Shown: one piece after another, positions 23,820-31,991 of the stretch | Layout of the letters: the number at the start of each line of letters is the position of its first letter | Numbering within the stretch: the stretch's first letter is position 1 | From: Halorussus limi | GTDB lineage: Archaea > Halobacteriota > Halobacteria > Halobacteriales > Haladaptataceae | NCBI RefSeq assembly: GCF_023238205.1 | Contig: NZ_CP096661.1 | Span: forward strand, 1-64,000 | DNA: 64,000 bases | Reading direction: 5' to 3' | Translations under genes and position numbers: made by a program | Notes under the pieces: generated by a model | The model's database searches: none | Seen by the model: the letters and a program-made list of their open reading frames with translations, nothing else | Told to the model about the DNA's origin: nothing

Positions 23820-24793
23820 GCCGAGACCTCCTTTTCCAGCGTCTCGTACGCCAGCCATGGCTCGAATCCGAGTTTCCGGTAGTAGTCGAGCAGTCCCGTC
23901 CAGTCGATGACCGTCCGGTCGTACCGAGCGTCGCGGTACCGTTCGACGATGGTAGCTATCATCCACAGTCCCCAGCCGCGACCCCGGTACGACTCGTGAA
24001 CGCCGAGCGGACCGAGACCGCAAACGGCACCGTCGAGGCGGTCGGCCCAGTTGACGTTCGCGCCGCGGTACGTCGAGTCCGGCGTGTTGGTCCGCGCGAA
24101 TCCGACGGCCGTCCCGTCGTGTCGGAGGAGCCAGTAATCGGTGCCGCCGCCGGGAACGCGACAGACGTTTCGCGCCTCGTAGTACCAGCGTCCCGGGAAC
24201 TGGTCGGCGAGGAACGAGCGGAGGTCGGCGTCGTCTGCGCCCACGCGCTCGACGGTCAGGTCCGGCCACGACTCGCCGACGCGGGCGACGCGCTCGCCCG
24301 GGTCGAACCCAGCGATGTCGCGTTGCAGGTCGTGGACGGTCCCGCGCGATTCGAACCCCGCGTCGCGGAGCGTCTCGCGGAGGCGGTCGAACTCGGTCGG
24401 CGCTCCGGGGAGGACCTGTCCGGGGTCGCCGCCGAAGCGGAGACGAGACACGCCGCGGTCGGTCGCGGCGCGCTCGACCGTCGCGAGCAGTTCGTCGGCG
24501 ACGGCGCGCCGGTCGGCGACCGACGGGTCCACGGCGAACAGGCTAATCCAGCCCTGTTCGGGACCGGCGTAGTCGGGAATCCTCTCCACGAGTCGCTTTC
24601 CGACCGCGACGGCGACGACGCTCCCCTCTGAGACCGCGCCCCACGCAGTCACGTCGAGACCGTCGAAGGGGGCGAACACGCTCTGGGTCACTACTCGCTC
24701 GGGGAGCGAAAAACCCGGATGCGCGCGATTCCAGCAGTCGATACCGTCGCGGACAGTGGTGTAGTCGGTGAGCCTGCGAACCTCGAACTCCAT
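23816..24793 (-). CDS. Tandem GNAT-type N-acetyltransferase
   Basis: A 325-residue protein with two GNAT-like halves. The N-half (about 1-150) contains ISLFAVDPSVADRRAVADELL, an eroded motif A. The C-half contains LGPLGVHESYRGRGWGLWMIATIV, a good acetyl-CoA pyrophosphate-binding motif (R/Q-x-x-G-x-G), and ends with IDWTGLLDYYRKLGFEPW. The C-half is the probable catalytic unit. An ATG at 24793 is preferred over the GTG one codon earlier. It overlaps anmK by 4 nt, so the two are translationally coupled. Acetylation of a glucosamine or muramic acid derivative is plausible but only inferred. Confidence 0.83.
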   Translation of the reverse strand: MEFEVRRLTDYTTVRDGIDCWNRAHPGFSLPERVVTQSVFAPFDGLDVTAWGAVSEGSVVAVAVGKRLVERIPDYAGPEQGWISLFAVDPSVADRRAVADELLATVERAATDRGVSRLRFGGDPGQVLPGAPTEFDRLRETLRDAGFESRGTVHDLQRDIAGFDPGERVARVGESWPDLTVERVGADDADLRSFLADQFPGRWYYEARNVCRVPGGGTDYWLLRHDGTAVGFARTNTPDSTYRGANVNWADRLDGAVCGLGPLGVHESYRGRGWGLWMIATIVERYRDARYDRTVIDWTGLLDYYRKLGFEPWLAYETLEKEVSA

Positions 24794-24846
24794 CACCCTC
24801 CGTCTTCCTCGCGGGAGTACTTATAGGCCGGCGACGGTCGGACCCG

Positions 24847-25686
24847 TCACTCGGCGTCGCCGCGGCCGTCCGTCGGCGGGTCGTCGATGTCGTACATCAT
24901 CGTCTCCAGTCGCTGGTCGAGACCCGCCGTGAGACCGCCGTCGATGGCGAGTTCGGCGCCCGTGACGAACGACGCCTCGTCGGACGCGAGAAAAGCCACG
25001 GCGGCCGCCACGTCCTCGGGGCGGCCGAACCGGTCGACCGGATACTGATTTAGCCACTCCTCGCGGACCGGTCCCTCGCTGGTGAGTTTCTCGCTCGACG
25101 CGTCGGTGATGATGCTCCCCGGACAGACCGCGTTCGAGCGGACGCCGTGTCGCCCGTACTGCGTGGCGATAATCCGAGACAGCGCGAGGACACCGTTCTT
25201 CGACGCGGAGTAGGCGGCGAGACCGATGCCGAGTCGGGCGTTGACCGAGGAGACGTGGACCATCGCGCCGCCGCCCGACTCGACCATCGCCGGGAGCGTC
25301 TCGCGCGCACAGAGGAACTGCCCTTTGAGGTTCACGTCCACGATTCGGTCCCACGTCTCCTCCGTGACTCGGTCCGGATTCCCGTCGTCGAACGAACCGC
25401 CGGCGTTGTTCACGAGCACGTCCACGCTCCCGTGGGCGTCCATCGTCGCCTCGACCATCGTCGAAACGTCGGTCGCGTCGCTCACGTCGGTGCGGACGAA
25501 CTCGGCGGTGCCGCCGTCGTCCTCGATTGCGGCAACCGTCTCCGCACCGCCTTCTGCGTCCACGTCAGCCACGACTACGGTGGCGTCCTCGGCGGCGAGG
25601 CGTCTGGCGATAGCCCGGCCGATACCGTTGCTCGCTCCGGTGACGATAGCGACGTCTCCGCTTCGACTGCGGTCGCTTCTGTCCAT
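24847..25686 (-). CDS. Short-chain dehydrogenase/reductase
   Basis: A 279-residue classical SDR. The cofactor motif is TGASNGIG (16-23), D41 after VVVAD favours NAD(H), NNAG is at 93-96, and the catalytic S147, Y159 and K163 are present (SSVNARLG, YSASK). The C-terminal loop GAELAIDGG is typical, with an unusual 20-residue acidic tail. It is the first gene of a three-gene minus-strand run with the acetyltransferase and anmK. It may oxidise or reduce a sugar or sugar acid; D-lactate, the MurNAc side chain, is less likely as SDR substrate. Specificity is unknown. Confidence 0.88.
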   Translation of the reverse strand: MDRSDRSRSGDVAIVTGASNGIGRAIARRLAAEDATVVVADVDAEGGAETVAAIEDDGGTAEFVRTDVSDATDVSTMVEATMDAHGSVDVLVNNAGGSFDDGNPDRVTEETWDRIVDVNLKGQFLCARETLPAMVESGGGAMVHVSSVNARLGIGLAAYSASKNGVLALSRIIATQYGRHGVRSNAVCPGSIITDASSEKLTSEGPVREEWLNQYPVDRFGRPEDVAAAVAFLASDEASFVTGAELAIDGGLTAGLDQRLETMMYDIDDPPTDGRGDAE

Positions 25687-25796
25687 GTAGTCGGTGTTTC
25701 GACTCCGACATGAACTGTCTTGCGGTCAGAGTCACCAATCTGTGACCCGACACGTTTTGCCACCGCCGGCGGTAATGTAAAAGAAACTACCAAAGG

Positions 25797-25811
25797 TTTT
25801 TAGTATCTTTT
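25797..25811 (+). promoter_or_regulatory. AT-rich promoter of the ABC-transporter receptor gene
   Basis: TTTTAGTATCTTTTA lies 20-34 nt upstream of the ATG at 25831, inside the AT-rich gap shared with the divergent SDR gene. The region between the two starts (25687-25830) is the natural place for an IclR operator; no obvious dyad was identified by eye. Confidence 0.5.
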
Positions 25812-25830
25812 ATCATTATTGTGAGTAAGT

Positions 25831-27816
25831 ATGGTTAACGATAACCATGTCACCGGTGGCGACACCGACGGAAACAGGGTGACTCGGCGGCAGTGGCTCG
25901 CGCTCGGCGGTGGCGCGGCGCTGACAGGATTGGCCGGTTGTAGCGGCGACAACCCGAACGAGACGGACGTGACGATGAGTTCGAAGCCGGACGAGACCGA
26001 CACCACCGGCGAGACGGACACCGAGCAGAGCGGTGGTTCGCCCGTGACAACGACGCTCAACATGCGCGCGCCGGTCAGTTGGCAACCGAGTAAGTCGAAC
26101 GTCAATCCGTTCACCGACACCAAGAACACCGAGTACTGGATGGACTACATGTGGTCGGAGTCGCCGGTGTACCCGAACGCTCGGGGCGAACCCATCTACT
26201 GGCTCGCCGACGAGATAAACCTCAAGGGCGGCGGTTGCGAGGTCCACATCAAACTCAGCGAGGACTACACGTGGTGGGACGGTACCCCGGTAACTGCGAA
26301 AGACGTTCACACGACCCAGCTCATCAGCGACTACAAGAACTACATGGGTCCCGACCAGACCGAAGATAGCTGGGAGGTCGTGGACAAGTACACCGTCAAG
26401 AACGTCCTGCCCGGTCCGGCCAACCCCTCGCTGAAGAAGTCCCAGTACTACTCGGTCGTCGCCAAACACGACTACTTCAAGTCGTGGTTGGAGAAGTACG
26501 AGGACGCGAGCAACGAGAGCGCCGTCAAGCAGGTGACCAAGAACCTCCAAGAACACCGGATAACGCTGAACGACCTCACGGAGAAGGGGTTAGGCTGTGG
26601 CCTCTGGAAGCCGACGCAGCTCTCGCCGACGAAAGCCGTCCACGAGAAGTATCAAGACCACCCGCGCGCCGACTGGACGAACCTGGAAACGTTCAACTGG
26701 CACCTCATCTCCGAGAAACAGAAGGCGATTCAGGCGCTCAAGACCGGAAAGCTGGACATGGGCGACAAGACCGTCACGCAGGCCCAGTCCAACGACAGAG
26801 TCAGCATCTTCAACCGGTTCGGCACCTCCAGCATCGTGAAGTTGGCGATGAACTGGAACAACGAGCACCTCGCCCGCCGGCCGGTCCGCCGCGCCATCGC
26901 GTACCTCCTCGACCACGACGAACTGGTCAAGATAATCAAGACGACGCAGGGGCTGAAGTACAAGTCCCGAAGCACCGTCAACGGGTTGTCCTCGAAGCAG
27001 GCCCAGAAGTGGGGCGGGAAGAGCTTCCAGAACAAACTCATCGGCTACGGTCGAAAGTCACAGCCGGAGAAGGCGAAGAAGGTCCTGCAGGACGCCGGCT
27101 ACTCGAAGAAAGGCGGCGTCTGGGTCGGGCCGAACGGGAGCAAGGTCAACGACCTCACCTACCTGACGCCGCCGTGGAACATCTACGAGACCATCGGGAA
27201 CTACCTCAGCCCGAAACTCGACAAGTTCGGATTCAAGAACAAACTCATCATCCCGTCGTCGAGCGGCTTCTGGAAGCGGTGGACCGACACCCACGACTTC
27301 GACATGGTCAACTGGTTCTCGAACACCTCACACCCGGGGAACGCCTTCGCGACCAACAGCGTGGCCGGTCTGGGCAAGTACAACGAAGTCGCCACCGTCA
27401 AGCAACCGAAGGGCAAGTGCAAGGTCAATCGCACGACGCCCGAACTCAGCCAGCCGCGGAGCAAGAAACTCAACCACCCCATCCGGCCGAAGTTCCCGAA
27501 GAAGGTGGGCACAATGGGAACCGGGGGCGAGCAACAGACGCTCTACCCCGTCAAGTGGAACGACATCATCACCCAAACCCAGTCCGCGGACGAGGTCAAG
27601 AAGTACGCCAAGAAGTTCATGTGGTACATGAACTGGCAGGTGCCTCACATCGGCTTCTACGACGAGACGAGGGCGTACTGGGGCAACACCGACAAGTTCA
27701 ATTTCCCCACCGGAAAGGTGGACGACCACCCGAACGCCAAGGAGACGAAGTCGGAACACTTCACGAACGCGATGGAGTTCCTCTCGAAGGGTCACATCAG
27801 CGCGAAGACCAAGTGA
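25831..27816 (+). CDS. Tat lipoprotein substrate-binding protein of an oligopeptide-type ABC importer
   Basis: A 661-residue SBP_bac_5-type receptor. The Tat motif VTRRQWLALGG (RR 19-20) ends in lipobox LAGC (C37), so it is exported folded and lipid-anchored. A Ser/Thr/Asp-rich linker (about 38-75) precedes the binding domain. YTWWDGTPVTAKDVH is the family signature, and RRPVRRAIAYLLDHDELV is also typical. The protein is unusually rich in lysine for a secreted haloarchaeal protein. With the permease and ATPase genes downstream it would import peptides, muropeptides or chitooligosaccharides; the family covers all three. It stands alone before a gap holding two opposite-strand small genes. Confidence 0.92.
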   Translation: MVNDNHVTGGDTDGNRVTRRQWLALGGGAALTGLAGCSGDNPNETDVTMSSKPDETDTTGETDTEQSGGSPVTTTLNMRAPVSWQPSKSNVNPFTDTKNTEYWMDYMWSESPVYPNARGEPIYWLADEINLKGGGCEVHIKLSEDYTWWDGTPVTAKDVHTTQLISDYKNYMGPDQTEDSWEVVDKYTVKNVLPGPANPSLKKSQYYSVVAKHDYFKSWLEKYEDASNESAVKQVTKNLQEHRITLNDLTEKGLGCGLWKPTQLSPTKAVHEKYQDHPRADWTNLETFNWHLISEKQKAIQALKTGKLDMGDKTVTQAQSNDRVSIFNRFGTSSIVKLAMNWNNEHLARRPVRRAIAYLLDHDELVKIIKTTQGLKYKSRSTVNGLSSKQAQKWGGKSFQNKLIGYGRKSQPEKAKKVLQDAGYSKKGGVWVGPNGSKVNDLTYLTPPWNIYETIGNYLSPKLDKFGFKNKLIIPSSSGFWKRWTDTHDFDMVNWFSNTSHPGNAFATNSVAGLGKYNEVATVKQPKGKCKVNRTTPELSQPRSKKLNHPIRPKFPKKVGTMGTGGEQQTLYPVKWNDIITQTQSADEVKKYAKKFMWYMNWQVPHIGFYDETRAYWGNTDKFNFPTGKVDDHPNAKETKSEHFTNAMEFLSKGHISAKTK

Positions 27817-27896
27817 AGTCCAGACGGGTCGAACGTCCGACCGACCGCATTTTTTACTGACGTGACGTCACCGCCGACCGGATTTTCCTCGCGGCG

Positions 27897-28118
27897 TCAC
27901 CTCCGATGGCACTTCAGAAGGACTCCCGCCGTCGGTACCGCGAGGACGGCGGCACCGACGAGGTTGAGGATGCCGACGACGTGCGAGGCGGTTCCTGGTT
28001 CCGTGCCGAGCACAAACACGACCGAGAGCACCCCCGCGAGACACTCGAACGCGAACAGCATGGCGAACTTATCGCTGTTCGAGCAGACGTAGTCGAAGAA
28101 CGTCGGTGAGTGAGACAT
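27897..28118 (-). CDS. Small two-helix membrane protein
   Basis: A 73-residue protein with two hydrophobic segments (about 17-37, FAMLFAFECLAGVLSVVFVL, and about 46-66, VVGILNLVGAAVLAVPTAGV). A short N-terminus, MSHSPTFFDYVCSNSDK, precedes them and CHRR ends it. The longer open reading upstream is Arg/Gly-rich and was rejected; the ATG at 28118 is the sensible start. It lies on the opposite strand between the ABC receptor and permease genes, with a zinc-ribbon gene 29 bp upstream. Function is unknown. Confidence 0.6.
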   Translation of the reverse strand: MSHSPTFFDYVCSNSDKFAMLFAFECLAGVLSVVFVLGTEPGTASHVVGILNLVGAAVLAVPTAGVLLKCHRR

Positions 28119-28147
28119 TTTCTCGTGAGGACGTTTTTCGACAGGAA

Positions 28148-28327
28148 TTAAGTATCTTGCCCCGACGTTCCCGCGTCGGTCGTGCGAACCACCGCGTGCG
28201 GGACGCCACACTCCGGACACTCGTAGTGGTCGCGCTCGAACGTCCGGCCGCACCTGATGCACTGATAGGGGTCGCGCTCGTCGTCCGAGTCGCCGACGAG
28301 TTCGAGGAGTCGCGAGAGCAGCGACAT
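28148..28327 (-). CDS. Small zinc-ribbon protein
   Basis: A 59-residue protein read directly from the minus strand. It begins MSLLSRLLELVGDSDDERD, then has CIRC and CPEC pairs 16 residues apart, a rubredoxin-like zinc ribbon (YQCIRCGRTFERDHYECPEC), and a short Thr-rich tail. Many haloarchaea encode such miniature zinc-finger proteins, which may act as regulators or chaperones. It shares an orientation with the membrane protein just downstream and may be co-transcribed. Its start is about 100 bp from the permease start on the other strand. Confidence 0.72.
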   Translation of the reverse strand: MSLLSRLLELVGDSDDERDPYQCIRCGRTFERDHYECPECGVPHAVVRTTDAGTSGQDT

Positions 28328-28426
28328 ACGCGAACGTGCGGCGCGGGCGTAATGAGCCTTCCTCTCTCTGTGCGAAGAACCCCCATAGCTTTATTGAGGT
28401 GGGAGAAATACAGGCAGGATAGCACG

Positions 28427-29452
28427 ATGTATTATGCGAAGCGAATCGGCCAATCAGTGCTGGTGTTTTTCATCGCACTGACAGTAACGTTCGCTCTCTA
28501 CCGGATGTTACCGTTCGGTCCGGTCGAGATGGTCAAGGTTCGACTGATGAAACAACTGATCGAACAGGGCCAGAGCCCGTCGGCCGCGCAGATGCAGACC
28601 ATCAACTCGATGGTCAAAACGTACACCGGTATCGACCCGTCGGTGCCGTGGTACGTCTCCTACTACGAGTACCTGAAGAACATCGTCCTCTATCAGGACT
28701 TCGGGCGGTCGATATTCAAGAACAAGCCTGTGTTCGACATCCTCTTCCGAGCGATGCCGTGGTCGGTGTTCATCAGCATCTACGGCCTCGCGCTCGGGAC
28801 GACCGTCAGTCTGCTGTTCGGCGCCGTCATGGCGTACAACGAGGGGAGCAAGTTCGACGCCGTGATGACCATCGTCTCCATCGGCAACAGCACGGTTCCC
28901 TACTACGTCGTCGCCATCCTCACGCTCATCGTCTTCTCGTTCAACCTCGGGTGGTTCCCCAGCGGGGGGCGCATGAACCCCTCGACGACGCCCGGCCTCA
29001 ACTTGCCGTTCATCGTCGGCGTCGTCAAGCACGCGGCGCTCCCGGTCTTCTCGGCGTTCATCGCCAGTTTCGGCGGCGCGCTGGCGTTTCGCGGCAACTG
29101 CATCCGCGAGATGGGCGAGGGATACATCCGTGTCGCCCGACTTCGCGGCATCAGTCAGGGTCGAATCGCGATTCGCTACGTCGGCCGTAACGCGCTGTTG
29201 CCCGTCTACACCAACATCATGATGGGCATCGCGAGCGTCTTCGGGAGCAGCATCATCCTCGAGACGATATTCAACTACCCTGCGATGGGGATGGTGACGT
29301 TCAACGCGCTCATGAACCGGGACTACCCGCTCATCATGGGGTCGTTCATCTTCTTCACGATAATCACGCTGTTGGGCATCCTCGTCGCCGACCTCACGTA
29401 CGGTATCATCGACCCGCGCGTCAAAGGAGGGAAGGAACGTGAAACCTACTGA
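28427..29452 (+). CDS. ABC transporter permease, DppB/OppB type
   Basis: A 341-residue membrane permease. It begins MYYAKRIGQSVLVFFIALTVTFALYRMLP, the first membrane helix, followed by a large external loop and about five more helices. The cytoplasmic EAA-type coupling loop is YIRVARLRGISQGRIAIRYVGRNALLP. The start at 28427 is chosen because upstream in-frame codons belong to the antisense zinc-ribbon region, and a TATA-like GCTTTATT lies about 35 nt upstream. It overlaps the next permease by 14 nt. It forms the channel with the DppC-type protein. Confidence 0.92.
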   Translation: MYYAKRIGQSVLVFFIALTVTFALYRMLPFGPVEMVKVRLMKQLIEQGQSPSAAQMQTINSMVKTYTGIDPSVPWYVSYYEYLKNIVLYQDFGRSIFKNKPVFDILFRAMPWSVFISIYGLALGTTVSLLFGAVMAYNEGSKFDAVMTIVSIGNSTVPYYVVAILTLIVFSFNLGWFPSGGRMNPSTTPGLNLPFIVGVVKHAALPVFSAFIASFGGALAFRGNCIREMGEGYIRVARLRGISQGRIAIRYVGRNALLPVYTNIMMGIASVFGSSIILETIFNYPAMGMVTFNALMNRDYPLIMGSFIFFTIITLLGILVADLTYGIIDPRVKGGKERETY

Positions 29453-30506
29453 CGACCCGACCGAATCGGCCGACGACGCCGACGGTGCGGCCGTTCGCAC
29501 CGACGGCGGAACCGGTAGCCGCTCCGGCGGGACCGGCGGCGTGGACGAGACGCTGTTCACGCAGACGTCGAACGTGCCCGACCCGACGGTCCGCGAGAAG
29601 GTCGAGCGAGCGTTCGAGCGCCGCGTCTACGCCCCCGCGGCGATACTCCTGAACGATTGGCGGGGACTCGTCGGGTCGGTCATCCTCGTCGGATTCGTCC
29701 TCATGGGGACGGTCGGCGTCTACGTCGTTCCCGAACCCACCGTGATGGAGGGGCCCATCTTCGTGCCGCCGTTCACGAACTGGTCGTACCCGCTCGGGAC
29801 CGGCGTGATGGGCGAGTCACTCTTCAAGCAAGTCGTTCACGCGACGCCCGCGATGTTGCAGATGATAACCGCCGGTGCGCTGCTCTCGGTCGTCCTCGGG
29901 ACCGGAATCGGAACCGTCGCGGGCTACCGCGGCGGTCGCACCGACAAGACCCTGATGACGCTGACCGACACCGTCCTCACGATTCCGGGGCTGGTCCTCA
30001 TCATCGTGCTGGCGACAATCTATCAGCCCGAAAACCCCTTCGTGGTCGGTCTCATCCTCGGCATCGACAACTGGCCGCGGCTGGCGCGAACCATCCGCTC
30101 GCAGGTGTTGAGCATCCGCGAGGAGGCGTTCACCGAGGCGTCGCGCATCATGGGGCTGTCGGACCCCCACATCCTCCGCCGAGACGTCATCTCGAACCTG
30201 ATGCCGTACATCACGGTGAACTTCGCCAACAGCGCGCGCCGCATCATCTTCGAGTCGGTCGCGCTATACTTCCTCGGCATCCTTCCCCAATCGCAACTCA
30301 ACTGGGGCGTGATGATGGACGACGCGTACACCGGCGCGAACCTGACGAACCCGAACCAGATTCACTGGTTGCTGGTTCCGATGGCGCTCATCGTCCTCAT
30401 CTCGCTCGGGTTCATCCTGCTGGCGCAGGGACTCGACCGCGTCTTCAACGTCAAACTCCGGGCCCGCCACGAGGGGTCGGCGAACGGCGGAGGTGACGCG
30501 ACGTGA
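29439..30506 (+). CDS. ABC transporter permease, DppC/OppC type
   Basis: A 355-residue permease starting at a GTG inside the end of the previous gene. A disordered acidic N-terminal extension (about 1-65) precedes the first helix (WRGLVGSVILVGFVLMGTVGVYVV). The coupling loop is EEAFTEASRIMGLSDPHILRRDVISNLMP, with the EAA motif recognisable. Several further helices follow, ending with the segment LVPMALIVLISLGFILLAQGL. The external loop GTGVMGESLFKQVVHATP is typical of OppC/DppC. It pairs with the upstream permease; both feed from the Tat lipoprotein receptor. Confidence 0.92.
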   Translation: MKPTDDPTESADDADGAAVRTDGGTGSRSGGTGGVDETLFTQTSNVPDPTVREKVERAFERRVYAPAAILLNDWRGLVGSVILVGFVLMGTVGVYVVPEPTVMEGPIFVPPFTNWSYPLGTGVMGESLFKQVVHATPAMLQMITAGALLSVVLGTGIGTVAGYRGGRTDKTLMTLTDTVLTIPGLVLIIVLATIYQPENPFVVGLILGIDNWPRLARTIRSQVLSIREEAFTEASRIMGLSDPHILRRDVISNLMPYITVNFANSARRIIFESVALYFLGILPQSQLNWGVMMDDAYTGANLTNPNQIHWLLVPMALIVLISLGFILLAQGLDRVFNVKLRARHEGSANGGGDAT

Positions 30507-30742
30507 GTACCGCATCGACCGGACGCGTGACGTCCGTCCTGCTGGCGATTCGACAGTCGTTCCTCGCCTTCGTTACGGCCATCGGCGTCGGTTGCTGCCT
30601 GCTCGCCGTCCTGCTGTCGGAGTACGTCCTCGCCGGACTGTCGTACGGCGTCCTCGCGGGGATGTTCGCCATCTGGGGCGTGAGCGCGTTCGTCTACGCC
30701 GTCGTCGGCCACCTCGGACTCCGACTCATCGGGTACCGCTAA
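30503..30742 (+). CDS. Small membrane protein coupled to the ABC permeases
   Basis: A 79-residue protein with two clear membrane segments (about 16-38, FLAFVTAIGVGCCLLAVLL, and about 45-68, GLSYGVLAGMFAIWGVSAFVYAV), and a short Arg-containing end. It starts at a GTG overlapping the permease stop (GTGA) and so is translated with it. It lies between the permease and ATPase genes. No known family is recognised. It could be an accessory subunit of the importer, because tight coupling inside a five-gene transport operon is rarely accidental. Confidence 0.7.
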   Translation: MSTASTGRVTSVLLAIRQSFLAFVTAIGVGCCLLAVLLSEYVLAGLSYGVLAGMFAIWGVSAFVYAVVGHLGLRLIGYR

Positions 30743-30868
30743 CCAGACCAATGACACGACAAACCACACGATTCATGTCTGCTTTCGACACTGCGACGCC
30801 GCCGTATCGCCGCGCCAACCGAGACAGACCCCCGGAACCGACCGGCGGGGTCCGCGGAATCGCCGACC

Positions 30869-30876
30869 GGAGGTGA
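30869..30876 (+). promoter_or_regulatory. Strong Shine-Dalgarno sequence of the first ATPase gene
   Basis: GGAGGTGA ends 5 nt before the ATG at 30882, a near-perfect match to the 16S rRNA tail. It decides the start of the DppD-type ATPase in favour of ATG 30882 over the GTG at 30873, which is part of this site. Confidence 0.8.
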
Positions 30877-30881
30877 CAGCA

Positions 30882-31991
30882 ATGGCAACGGAACACCGAC
30901 CTACCAAGGCGGACGACGACCGCGCCGACGAGGAGGTCATCTTGGAGGTACGGGACGCCAGCGTCTCGTTCAGCACTGACGACGAAGACTCTCGAGTCCT
31001 GCGCGACGTGAACCTCACCGTTCGCGCCGGCGAAGCGCTCGGCGTCGTCGGGGAGAGCGGGTCGGGCAAGTCGATGCTCGCCTCGGCGATGCTGGACGCC
31101 GTCGTCTCGCCGGGACAGGTGAGCGGCGAGGTCATCTATCACCCGCCGGAGGGGACTCCCGTCGACGTCCTCTCGCTCTCGCGGGAGGAACTGATGGACC
31201 TCCGCTGGAACGAGATTTCGTTCGTCATTCAGGGCGCCCAGAGCGCGTTCAACCCGACGATGGTCATCGGCGACCACTTCGAGGAGACGCTGCGCGCGCA
31301 CGACGCGGACGTGGCCGAGGGCATGGAACGCGCCCGCGAACTGCTGGCCGACCTCTACCTGCCCGCGGACCAAGTGCTGAACTCCCACCCGCACGAACTC
31401 TCGGGCGGCATGAAACAGCGCGCGCTCATCGCGCTCGGACTCGTCCTCGACCCGAACGTGGTCGTGATGGACGAACCGACGGCCGCGCTCGACCTCCTGA
31501 TGCAACGGTCCATCGTCAGCATGCTAGAGAGCCTCCGGGAGAAGTACGACCTCACGCTGGTATTCGTCACCCACGACCTGCCGCTGGTCGCGGACCTCGC
31601 CGACCGACTCGCCGTAATGTACGCCTTCGACCTCGTGGAACTCGGCCCGACCGACGAACTCATCGAGAACGCGGCCCACCCGTACACGCGCGCGCTTCTC
31701 AACGCGGTTCCCAACATCTCCGACCGGGCGATGGACATCGAGGGCATCGAGGGGACGAGTCCCAACCCCGCCTCGCTGCCCGCCGGCTGTTCGTTCCACC
31801 CCCGGTGTCCGCTCGCGGACGAGACCTGCGAGCGGAACGACCCGGAGATGCGGGACGTGGACGGCGACCACGAGGCCGCCTGTTTCCACTGGCAGGACGC
31901 CCGCGAGGAAGTCCCGCTGATGCTCGGCGACCCGGAGGACACCATCGACCGCGAGTACGGCGACGGAAACGCCGGAGGTGCGTCTCGATGA
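30882..31991 (+). CDS. ABC transporter ATPase, DppD/OppD type
   Basis: A 369-residue ATPase. The Walker A is GESGSGKS (57-64), the Q-loop VIQGAQSAFNP, the signature LSGGMKQR, the Walker B VVVMDEPTAALD, and the H-loop FVTHDLPLV. The C-terminal oligopeptide-transporter extension has CSFHPRCPLADETC plus a later ACFHW cysteine, the four-Cys motif known in OppD/DppD proteins to hold an iron-sulfur cluster. An N-terminal acidic tail of about 18 residues is halophilic in character. It overlaps the next ATPase gene by 4 nt (ATGA). It energises import with its DppF partner. Confidence 0.94.
   Translation: MATEHRPTKADDDRADEEVILEVRDASVSFSTDDEDSRVLRDVNLTVRAGEALGVVGESGSGKSMLASAMLDAVVSPGQVSGEVIYHPPEGTPVDVLSLSREELMDLRWNEISFVIQGAQSAFNPTMVIGDHFEETLRAHDADVAEGMERARELLADLYLPADQVLNSHPHELSGGMKQRALIALGLVLDPNVVVMDEPTAALDLLMQRSIVSMLESLREKYDLTLVFVTHDLPLVADLADRLAVMYAFDLVELGPTDELIENAAHPYTRALLNAVPNISDRAMDIEGIEGTSPNPASLPAGCSFHPRCPLADETCERNDPEMRDVDGDHEAACFHWQDAREEVPLMLGDPEDTIDREYGDGNAGGASR
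31974..31980 (+). promoter_or_regulatory. Shine-Dalgarno sequence of the second ATPase gene
   Basis: GGAGGTG lies 7 nt before the ATG at 31988, inside the end of the preceding gene. It supports translational re-initiation across the ATGA overlap. Confidence 0.7.

Noticed and set aside
30751-30876. 41-codon frame (MTRQTTRFMSAFDT...) between the small membrane protein and the first ATPase
   Set aside because: Possible leader peptide ending in the Shine-Dalgarno, but the Pro/Arg-rich tail and lack of acidic bias give no support; not listed as a gene.
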